DNA of 64,000 nucleotides from Terriglobia bacterium (GTDB lineage Bacteria > Acidobacteriota > Terriglobia > Terriglobales > Acidobacteriaceae). Under the pieces are notes generated by a model, which saw only the letters and a program-made list of their open reading frames with translations, was not told the origin of the DNA and made no database searches. Each line of letters begins with the position of its first letter. The first letter of the stretch is position 1. Positions 23,339 through 33,537 of the stretch are shown here, in pieces. Made by a program: the position numbers and the translations under genes. The stretch is from the NCBI GenBank assembly GCA_020073495.1, contig JAIQFD010000002.1:736854-800853 (forward strand). The letters are read 5' to 3'.

Positions 23339-24370
23339 ATGAGTTCTCCTCGGGGCTTTCATCGGACATTCGCGCGTGGGGTGTTTTGCGCCGGGGTGCT
23401 CTTCTTCGCCCTGATCGCGTTCGCGCAGCAGCCGGTTCAGCCCAACCAGCCGGCTCAGGCGTCTCCGCCGCCGGCCGTGCAAGACGCCGGCGCCGCACTC
23501 GCCGACAAGCCCGCCGTGCAGGCTCCCGGCTCGGCTCCGGCGCCGCCGGTAAGCGGCACGGTGCGCATCGGCCCCGGAGACCTCCTCGACATCACTGTCT
23601 TCGGCGTGCCTGACCTCAGCCAGAAGACCCGCGTCACCAGTTCCGGCGACGTGTACCTCCCGCTGGTGGGCTACGTGCACCTCGACGGCCTCACCATCGA
23701 GGATGCGCAAGGCGCCATCGAGAAGCGCCTGATCGAAGGCCGGTTCGTCAACGATCCCCACGTCACCATCTTCGTCGCCGAGTACGCGACGGGCGTGTCG
23801 GTGATGGGCGAGGTAGCGCGCCCCGGCGTCTATCCCATCTTCGGCTCGCGCCGCCTGTTCGACGTGATCTCGGCCGCCGGCGGACTTACCGACAAGGCCG
23901 GCCGCGTGGTCACCATCACGCACCGCGACAAGCCCCAGGAACCGGTGAGCGTCAGCTTCGATCCCGACCCGGCCAAGAATTCCGTCAGCAACGTCGAGAT
24001 CGTCCAGGGCGACACCGTGGTCGTGACCAGGGCGGGCGTCATTTACGTCGTCGGCGAGGTGCAGCAGCCCAGCGGCTTCCTCATGGAAGCTTCGCAGAAC
24101 TTCACCGTCCTCAAAGCGCTGGCGCTGGCCCACGGGCCCGCCCGCTTCGCCTCCCTCGACAAATCCAAGGTCATCCGCAAGAAGCCGGACGGCTCCTACC
24201 AGGAGATCTCCGTGCCATTGAAGAAGATCCTCGACGCCAAGGAAAAGGACGTGACCCTGCAGGCGGACGACATCCTTTTCGTGCCCGCCAGCGGCGGCAA
24301 GCGCGCCGCCCTACGTACCCTGGATTCCATCGTGAGCGTCACCACCAGCCTTGCCGTCCGGCCCTGGTAA
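23339..24370 (+). CDS. Polysaccharide export protein (Wza/SLBB type)
   Basis: 343 residues with a signal peptide (FCAGVLFFALIAFAQQ), a Pro/Ala-rich linker, the Poly_export domain (RIGPGDLLDITVFGVPDLSQ; GDVYLPLVGYVHLDGLT) and two SLBB-type domains (VSVMGEVARPGVYPIFGSRR; VIYVVGEVQQPSGFLMEASQ). It forms or belongs to an outer-membrane polysaccharide channel. No lipobox Cys is seen, unlike E. coli Wza. It converges with the MBOAT gene, which could O-acylate the exported glycan; that link is inference. Confidence 0.9.
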   Translation: MSSPRGFHRTFARGVFCAGVLFFALIAFAQQPVQPNQPAQASPPPAVQDAGAALADKPAVQAPGSAPAPPVSGTVRIGPGDLLDITVFGVPDLSQKTRVTSSGDVYLPLVGYVHLDGLTIEDAQGAIEKRLIEGRFVNDPHVTIFVAEYATGVSVMGEVARPGVYPIFGSRRLFDVISAAGGLTDKAGRVVTITHRDKPQEPVSVSFDPDPAKNSVSNVEIVQGDTVVVTRAGVIYVVGEVQQPSGFLMEASQNFTVLKALALAHGPARFASLDKSKVIRKKPDGSYQEISVPLKKILDAKEKDVTLQADDILFVPASGGKRAALRTLDSIVSVTTSLAVRPW

Positions 24371-24376
24371 CAAATC

Positions 24377-25762
24377 TCAGAACTGGAAGTACAGGAACGG
24401 GCTTTCCTTCTCCAGCAGCAGGATGGCGAACAGCAGCAGTAGCGCCAGCAGGTAAGCGTAGCGCGGCTTGGGCGCCAACTTGATCTCCCAGGTGTTGGGC
24501 GCGAAGAACGAGATCGCCGCCGCCAGCACGATCAGCGCCAGATAAACGTGCGGGACGTGGAGCGAGCCGAAGCCTTCCCCGCCCACCATCGCGTACAGGA
24601 TCCGCCCCGCCTTGGGCAGCGTCTCGGAGCGGAAGAACACCCAGCCGACCACCGCCGCCAGGAAGGTCAACGCCCGCGAGAGGCCGACCGACTTGGGCAC
24701 GAATCCTCTTTTCCGCAGCAGGTGATATCCCGCCAGCAGCACGCCGTGGTACAGGCCCCAGACCACGAAGGTCCAATTGGCGCCGTGCCATAGTCCCCCG
24801 AGGAACATGGTGATGAACAAGTTGCGCGCCGTCGCAAGCGTGGTGCCGCGCGAGCCGCCCAGCGTTATGAAAAGATAGTCCCGCAGCCAGGTGCTCAGGC
24901 TCATGTGCCAGCGCCGCCAGAAGTCCCCGATGTTCTCGGCTTTGTACGGCGAGTTGAAATTCTGCGGGAACTGGATCCCGAGAAGGTGCGCAAGCCCCAC
25001 CGCCATATCGCTGTAGCCGGAAAAGTCAAAGTAAAGCTGGAAGGTGTAGCCGAGCGCTCCGATCCATGCCGCCGCCATTCCCTGCCCCTGTGGCCCGGCG
25101 AAATACGCGTTCACCTGCGGCGCTAGCTGGTCGGCGATCAACAGCTTCTTCGCCATGCCCATCACGAAGAAGTAGATCCCCACCGACGCCTGGTGCCACG
25201 GCAGCCGGCTCTTCAGGTCGTTGAACTGGTCCTCGATGTCGGCGTAGCGCACGATCGGCCCCGCGATCAGGTGCGGGAACATGGCCACAAACGTCGAAAA
25301 ATGCAGGACGCTCTTCGCCGGCTTAACGATCCGCCGGTAGATGTCGATGGTGTAGCTCATCGAGTTGAAGGTGTAGAACGAGATCCCGATGGGCAGGATG
25401 ATGTTCAGCACCGGCGCGAAACCGATCAGACCCATGCTCTCGGCCACCGTGTTCGCCGAGCGCGCGAAGAAGCCGTAGTACTTGAAGAATCCGAGGATGG
25501 TGAGGTTGAAGCTTAGCGAGCACACCAGCCACAGCTTGCGGGTGCGGGAATCATCGCTGCGGGCGATGTGCTGGCCCGCGATGTAGTCCACGGTGGTCGA
25601 AGCGATCATCAGCGGCAGGAAGCGCCAGTCCCACCAGGCGTAGAAGAGGTAGCTGGCCAGGGTGAGGAACACCAGCCGCGCCGCGGTATGCCGCAGCTGC
25701 CACCAGCCCAGCAGCGCCAGAGGCAGGAATACGAAAACAAAGATGTAGCTGTTGAAGAGCAT
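24377..25762 (-). CDS. MBOAT-family O-acyltransferase (AlgI-like)
   Basis: 461 residues, polytopic membrane protein with about ten hydrophobic segments. AlgI/MBOAT signatures: WWDWRFLPLMIASTTVDY, FSGYSDMAVGLAHLLG, NFWRR-type stretch (NIGDFWRRWHMSLSTWLRDY) and the catalytic His in GGLWHGANWTF. These enzymes pass acyl, usually acetyl, groups across the inner membrane to extracellular polysaccharide or peptidoglycan. No SGNH-type AlgJ/AlgX partner is adjacent. It ends 6 bp from the export gene on the opposite strand. Confidence 0.92.
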   Translation of the reverse strand: MLFNSYIFVFVFLPLALLGWWQLRHTAARLVFLTLASYLFYAWWDWRFLPLMIASTTVDYIAGQHIARSDDSRTRKLWLVCSLSFNLTILGFFKYYGFFARSANTVAESMGLIGFAPVLNIILPIGISFYTFNSMSYTIDIYRRIVKPAKSVLHFSTFVAMFPHLIAGPIVRYADIEDQFNDLKSRLPWHQASVGIYFFVMGMAKKLLIADQLAPQVNAYFAGPQGQGMAAAWIGALGYTFQLYFDFSGYSDMAVGLAHLLGIQFPQNFNSPYKAENIGDFWRRWHMSLSTWLRDYLFITLGGSRGTTLATARNLFITMFLGGLWHGANWTFVVWGLYHGVLLAGYHLLRKRGFVPKSVGLSRALTFLAAVVGWVFFRSETLPKAGRILYAMVGGEGFGSLHVPHVYLALIVLAAAISFFAPNTWEIKLAPKPRYAYLLALLLLFAILLLEKESPFLYFQF

Positions 25763-25827
25763 CCGGCTGAAGGTTCAGTCGCGTTTCGAGCTTCGCACAG
25801 CCGAGGGCGGCTGTGCCACACAAAAGG

Positions 25828-25859
25828 CAAACGGCACAGCCGGTCCGCTGTGCCGTTTG
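25828..25859 (-). terminator. Strong hairpin after the M48-like gene
   Basis: A perfect 13-bp stem, CAAACGGCACAGC with GCTGTGCCGTTTG, and a 6-base loop. On the minus strand it is followed by CCTTTTGTG and ends the gene at 25877. Confidence 0.75.
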
Positions 25860-25876
25860 GGGGAGAGCCACCCGAG

Positions 25877-27634
25877 CTACGGGCGCTTTACTTGCAGGAG
25901 GGGCGACATGTTGATGCTGGATTGCGCAGCGGCCGGAACGGAGACACTGCCGCCTGGCGCGCCGGCGGGCGACACCGTCGCAGGAGCTGTTTCCGGCGCC
26001 GGCGAGTTCTCCGGCGCGGTCGCCGATTCGCCCTCGCTCACCTGGCGCTTCAGGTAAGGCCGCAGCGGCGTCACTTCAAACGGCATCTTCTCCCGCGCCG
26101 ACAGCAGCGGCAGCGGCCTGGCTTTCACCATCTCGATGGAGCTGCTCCAGGGATCGAGCTTGACGCGCGCGCCCAGGGGCAGCGCCGCCACCTGTTCCGT
26201 GCGCTGCATCTGGAGCTCAGGCGCGCTGGCGGCCAGGCCGGCCATGCTCACGGTGTTGCCGTGGATGAGCGGGTTGCCCAGCCGCGGCGTGGTCAGGTTG
26301 GGCAGCGACCCGGCGCGCGCCTGGAGCTGACGCAGGAACAGGCCTGCGTTGCCCAGTTTCGCGGAATACGGCGAAGCCTTCAGGAACGCGATGGCCTTGG
26401 TGTCCGCCTCGTCCTCCTCGTGCTCCGCGCGGCGCAGCCGCATCTTCTGCAAGGTCTCGGGATCGGAGAACAGCATGCGGTCGCTGAAGGCGTATTTCGT
26501 GTTCAGGCGGTGGCCGAGCGCGATGTGCGCCAGCTCACGCGACAGCACTGCCGCCAGGCTGGCTTCGTCGGGCAACGTGTCGATCAGCCCGCGGCTCAGC
26601 ACGATGGTGTGGCCCACGGTGAAGGACTCCAGCGGCGAGGTCAGCAGCACGCGGCACTGCACCTCGGGCTCGATGTCGAGGTTGTTGGTCACCTCGAGGT
26701 TGTTGACCACCGTGTTGAGGACCTTGTCCACTTCGCCTTTGGGCGCGATCAGGCCCGCGCGCTCCAGGCGCTCGATCACGTTCTGCTCGGCTTCGCCTTC
26801 GAACATGCGCTGGCTCTGCAACGGCGAGTATTCTTCCGCGGTCTGGCTGTGGTCCTGCGCGCCCGTCTTGGATTCGACCTTGATGCGCGTCAGCTCGTCC
26901 TCGTACCCGGCGAATTTCGGGTCGTAGCCCCACAGACGGGTCTGGGACTTGAAGCGCAGCGTGCGGAACATTGCGTACTTCATGTCCGACTCTTCGTTGT
27001 AGACCAGGGTAGGCAGCCAAAGGCCGGGCCGGACATTCTGCCGCCAGCTGTCGAAATGGAAGTTGTACTTGAACATCCCGGGCGCTTCGTGCGTCCCATT
27101 GAAGCGCACGATGTTGTACTCCTGGTCTTCGACCCAGATGCGTCCCAGGAACCCCGCCTTCGAGCCCTTCGCCGGCTTCACGTCGTACACCATGGTGCGG
27201 ATGTCGCCCAGGAATTCCCGGCGCACGAAGGTGAAGCCGTAATGCGCCCGGTCGAAGTGCTCGCCGTCCACCAGGATCAGCCCGTCGAAGCCTTCGGGCG
27301 CGAACTTCACGGTGAACATGCCGCCGAACACGCCCAGCACGCGTTTGGTTCGGCCCTGCTTCTCGGTGTAGCTGGCTTCAGTGATGGCTTTGGACAGCTT
27401 CATGCGTCCCAGGAAGTACTCGTCCTTCTCCGGCACCGAACCCAGTTCGGCGTCCGGACGCATGTACTGGACGTAGGTCTCGACCAGAGGCGAGAAGTTG
27501 TGCAGGTTCTGCACCAGTAACTGCTCGCGCGCGATGAAGCGGTCGATCACCTGGCTGTCGGGAACCGCTTGCTCCTGCGCCAGCGCCATCGTGGCCAGCA
27601 GAAGCGTGAACAGGACCAGATCTACTTTCTTCAT
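25877..27634 (-). CDS. Secreted M48-like metallopeptidase homologue with altered zinc motif
   Basis: 585 residues. A signal peptide (LVLFTLLLATMALAQ) precedes about 220 residues of beta-rich unknown sequence (FGGMFTVKFAPEGFDGLILV; FLGRIWVEDQEYNIVRFNGT), then a domain like M48 peptidases (VLLTSPLESFTVGHTIVLSR; LPDEASLAAVLSRELAHIAL, GH; EEDEADTKAIAFL). The zinc motif HExxH reads RELAH: the first His is Arg, while the downstream Glu region is present. It is therefore probably non-catalytic or uses another ligand. The tail is Pro/Ala-rich. Start 27634 opens the signal peptide. It lies 38 bp downstream of the TonB gene. Confidence 0.75.
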   Translation of the reverse strand: MKKVDLVLFTLLLATMALAQEQAVPDSQVIDRFIAREQLLVQNLHNFSPLVETYVQYMRPDAELGSVPEKDEYFLGRMKLSKAITEASYTEKQGRTKRVLGVFGGMFTVKFAPEGFDGLILVDGEHFDRAHYGFTFVRREFLGDIRTMVYDVKPAKGSKAGFLGRIWVEDQEYNIVRFNGTHEAPGMFKYNFHFDSWRQNVRPGLWLPTLVYNEESDMKYAMFRTLRFKSQTRLWGYDPKFAGYEDELTRIKVESKTGAQDHSQTAEEYSPLQSQRMFEGEAEQNVIERLERAGLIAPKGEVDKVLNTVVNNLEVTNNLDIEPEVQCRVLLTSPLESFTVGHTIVLSRGLIDTLPDEASLAAVLSRELAHIALGHRLNTKYAFSDRMLFSDPETLQKMRLRRAEHEEDEADTKAIAFLKASPYSAKLGNAGLFLRQLQARAGSLPNLTTPRLGNPLIHGNTVSMAGLAASAPELQMQRTEQVAALPLGARVKLDPWSSSIEMVKARPLPLLSAREKMPFEVTPLRPYLKRQVSEGESATAPENSPAPETAPATVSPAGAPGGSVSVPAAAQSSINMSPLLQVKRP

Positions 27635-27672
27635 AGGCTCACCCCATCGATGCAGCGCCGTACGCGCTCGGA

Positions 27673-28701
27673 TCAATATGCCAGTTCAAAAACGATGTGC
27701 AGCATGGCCGTAGAATCCAAGGGCTGGCCGTCGCGGCGCGCCGGCCGGAAGCGGATCTGTTGCGCGGCGCGGACTGCGGCCTCATCCAGCCCGTGTCCCA
27801 ATCCGCGGGCCACGCGTTGGACGCGCAGCGAGCCGTCGGCGCCGAATACGACCTCCAGCAGCACCTCGCCCTCGATCTTCAGTTGCCGCGCTTCCGCGGT
27901 ATAGACCGGGCGCGGCTTGGAGAGGATCTCGACCGGCTTCAGGTCTCCCCTGTCGCTCTGGACGCGCATCCTCGAACCGCCAGTTACGGCTGAGCCGTCG
28001 CCGAACCCTCCGGCATGCACTTCGCGGGAGCTTCCCCCAGCCAGCGGGGTCGCGATGCCGTTCCCGAACCCGGCGCTGGCCACCGTGCCGCGCACCCCGT
28101 GCGCGCCGCCGGAGCCGTTCCCATATCCACCGCCGCCGAAGGGCAGGTCGGGGGAGCCGAGATGGGCCACGAGAAGTCGCGCGTCGCGGCGGCCCTCGCC
28201 ATTCACTCCGTTCTCGTCACCAAAACCGCCGGTCTGGACCTTCGCTACCGCCGCCTTGACCGTGGGCTTGGCGGAGCTCCCTTCGCCCAGCACGCCCGTC
28301 TTCACTTCGTGCACTAGCTTGGGCTGCACCGGCGCGGGCGCCGGAACGACCGGATCGAACTTGGCACCAACGACCTTGGGCGGCTCGATCTCGCGCTCAA
28401 CCTGCCGCATTCGCCGCGGCACTTCGAGCTTGGCAACCGTGGCCGGGTCCACTTGGGGCACCGGCGGCAGCTTCACCTTGGGCGCAGCCTGTACGTGCTT
28501 CGGCGCCTGATACTCGCTCAGCAGCGGCATGACCAGGTAGCCGGACGTCGGCTTGTGAAGAACGATCTGGGGATGCGTCAGGGGGATCAGCGCCACCAGC
28601 ATCAGCGCCGCGGTGTGTACCAGCAGGCTGGCGCTGAACTGCCGCGTGCGGCGTGGTGGTTCCGCCAGGGGAGCGAGCAGCGAGTTGAATGTGTAGTCCA
28701 T
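27673..28701 (-). CDS. TonB-family energy transducer
   Basis: 342 residues: cytoplasmic tail, one transmembrane helix (SASLLVHTAALMLVALIPL), a long Pro/Lys- then Gly-rich periplasmic spacer, and a TonB C-terminal domain (ILSKPRPVYTAEARQLKIEG; LLEVVFGADGSLRV; AAQQIRFRPARRDGQP). It transmits proton-motive force to outer-membrane receptors or acts as a related periplasm-spanning link. No ExbB/ExbD or receptor is nearby. The ATG at 28701 has AGGAG 8 bases upstream. Confidence 0.88.
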   Translation of the reverse strand: MDYTFNSLLAPLAEPPRRTRQFSASLLVHTAALMLVALIPLTHPQIVLHKPTSGYLVMPLLSEYQAPKHVQAAPKVKLPPVPQVDPATVAKLEVPRRMRQVEREIEPPKVVGAKFDPVVPAPAPVQPKLVHEVKTGVLGEGSSAKPTVKAAVAKVQTGGFGDENGVNGEGRRDARLLVAHLGSPDLPFGGGGYGNGSGGAHGVRGTVASAGFGNGIATPLAGGSSREVHAGGFGDGSAVTGGSRMRVQSDRGDLKPVEILSKPRPVYTAEARQLKIEGEVLLEVVFGADGSLRVQRVARGLGHGLDEAAVRAAQQIRFRPARRDGQPLDSTAMLHIVFELAY

Positions 28702-29123
28702 CCCCACTCCTGGAACTCGCCCCGAGCTTATGGGTGTCCCGAAACTCTCACAAGATGTCCGGCGGGCAGCATCCGGGACCGGTCACGGCATTGGCCGATG
28801 GGTCACCCCGGCGTACCCACCGGAAGGTCATTGGCCCATTCGCCCTCGACTCTGGGAGAGCGGCCACCACGAGGGAATCACTGTAGGGACAATGATTTGC
28901 AAACCGCCGGCGGATATCGGGAAGGCAACAGCTACTTCGCCGGGAAATAGCTGGGCGCGGCGGCGCGAGAGTCGTCAACCGGTCCAGATTGGGAACATTC
29001 CCGTCGCGGGACGCAGTATTCCATTGCCGTTTCACTTGGTCGCGTGTCTTCCCCCCACTACACCAAAGTCACGTTGACCTTGCTCAAGAGGACAGATTAC
29101 GATGGGCGCAAGTGAGCTCCCGC
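28702..29123. other. Intergenic gap without recognised gene
   Basis: About 420 bp between the divergent TonB and FecR-like genes. I see no convincing coding frame, RNA or repeat; it must hold both promoters. Confidence 0.4.
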
Positions 29124-29750
29124 ATGCGAACGTCAATTTCGAAGGCGACAGCCTGCCTGTTACTGGTCCTGTTTCCAGTGCCGATGGTCGCCCTTCCCGC
29201 GCAGGGGACCGTGCAGGCGCAGGGCGCGGTGACGGTGAATGGCGCGCGCGTGCCTGGCTCGACCACGGTCTTCGCGGGCGACAAGATCGAGACAGCCGGC
29301 AACAGCACGGCCACCATCTCCGCTCAGGGCACCATGGTCCAACTTGATCCCAATACTTCGGCCATCTTCTCCGATAAAGCTCTGGACCTGGGATGCGGCA
29401 GCGCGCTGGTGACCACCAGCATGGGAGCGGTGGTGCGCGTAGCCGGCATCTCCATCACGCCGGCCGGCCAGGGAACGACCAAATTCCGCGTCTCGCAAAC
29501 GAACGGCACGCTGAAGATCACGGTAGAGCAAGGCTCGGCGGTCGTCGATGACGGCGCCAAGCACATGCTCTCCGCGGGCCAGTCGCTCACCCGGCAGCGC
29601 CCAGGTGGAATGTGCGGCCCGGTCGCCACGGTCCCGCAGGGCTCGACAAAGATTTACATCCCCGCGATCGCCGTCGCAGCAGTTTCAGGTATCGTGGCCT
29701 ACTGCGCGGTCAATGGCTTCTGCTCGCAAGCCAGCCCATCCGGACCGTAA
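29124..29750 (+). CDS. FecR-like secreted protein
   Basis: 208 residues: signal peptide (ATACLLLVLFPVPMVALPAQ), then a FecR-type beta-domain (GSTTVFAGDKIETAGNSTAT; GTMVQLDPNTSAIFSDKALD; GTLKITVEQGSAVVDDGAKH). A C-terminal hydrophobic stretch (IPAIAVAAVSGIVAYCAV) may anchor it. Without a neighbouring sigma factor it is not a classic FecR anti-sigma regulator. The start is uncertain (ATG 29124 or GTG 29112). Confidence 0.75.
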   Translation: MRTSISKATACLLLVLFPVPMVALPAQGTVQAQGAVTVNGARVPGSTTVFAGDKIETAGNSTATISAQGTMVQLDPNTSAIFSDKALDLGCGSALVTTSMGAVVRVAGISITPAGQGTTKFRVSQTNGTLKITVEQGSAVVDDGAKHMLSAGQSLTRQRPGGMCGPVATVPQGSTKIYIPAIAVAAVSGIVAYCAVNGFCSQASPSGP

Positions 29751-29772
29751 GCTGAATCGATCTCAAACAAGA

Positions 29773-29795
29773 AAGCCCGCCTTTCGGCGGGCCTT
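29773..29795. terminator. Bidirectional intrinsic terminator
   Basis: AAGCCCGCC-tttc-GGCGGGCCTT lies between the convergent FecR-like and secA genes and is followed by T-rich sequence on both strands (CTTGTTT). Confidence 0.85.
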
Positions 29796-29812
29796 CTTGT
29801 TTCCTGTCTCGC

Positions 29813-32797
<2,985 letters not shown>

Positions 32798-32949
32798 TTT
32801 GACCTTTAGGCGGGAACCGCAGGTTCCGCTCCGTATCAATAAAGCGTAACATACGCTTCTTTGGATTGGATGCAGCCGCTCGAACAGGGACTCTTACCAG
32901 TTCAGTACCCGGTACTTGCTAATCAGTTGTCAGACCTAGGAGGATGATG

Positions 32950-33495
32950 ATGCGGAAGCTTGCGAGTTCGATTCTGGCCGTGATTCTTCTCACCACGGGC
33001 GTAGCCGTCGCCAAGACCAAGGCCGACAAGAAGGTTAAGCCCAAGCCGGTGACCGTGTCGCTCAAGGACGCCAAAGGGCAGGCCGTGGGCACGGCCACGC
33101 TGAAATCCGATGGCCAAGCGGTTGCGATCGTCTACAACTTCAAGAACCTGCCGCCGGGCGAGCACGCCCTGCACGTCCACAAGAACGCGAAGTGCGATGG
33201 GGCGGACGGCTTCAAGTCCGCCGGTCCGCACTTCAATCCCGAGGGCAAGAAGCACGGCCTGCAGAACCCAGACGGCCCGCACGCCGGCGACATGCCCAAC
33301 TTCAAGGCGAATGATAAGGGCGTCGCCAAGGGGACCTTGCAAAACCCGCGCGTGACCCTCGGCGAAGGGTCTCCGAATTCGGTCTTCGCCGATGGCGGAA
33401 CGGCGCTGGTCATCCACGCCAAGGCGGACGACGAGAAAACGGACCCGGCCGGCAACGCCGGCGATCGTATCGCGTGCGGAGTGATCACCAGATAA
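32950..33495 (+). CDS. sodC: Cu/Zn superoxide dismutase family protein
   Basis: 181 residues with signal peptide (SSILAVILLTTGVAVA). Metal ligands are recognisable: HALHVHKNAKC, GPHFNPEGKKHG, PDGPHAGDMPN, and ALVIHAKADD, with the catalytic Arg in GDRIACGVI and paired Cys. It dismutates periplasmic superoxide. Three ATGs occur in a row; the third, 32950, has the best distance to AGGAGG. Confidence 0.93.
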   Translation: MRKLASSILAVILLTTGVAVAKTKADKKVKPKPVTVSLKDAKGQAVGTATLKSDGQAVAIVYNFKNLPPGEHALHVHKNAKCDGADGFKSAGPHFNPEGKKHGLQNPDGPHAGDMPNFKANDKGVAKGTLQNPRVTLGEGSPNSVFADGGTALVIHAKADDEKTDPAGNAGDRIACGVITR

Positions 33496-33537
33496 CGCGC
33501 GTTCCAGTCCGCGGGTGGACGGTGGCGGTTTGATAAG

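Noticed and set aside
25568..27520. 650-codon plus-strand frame opposite the M48-like and MBOAT genes
   Set aside because: Arg/His/Gln-rich antisense composition without motifs; the minus-strand genes are well supported.
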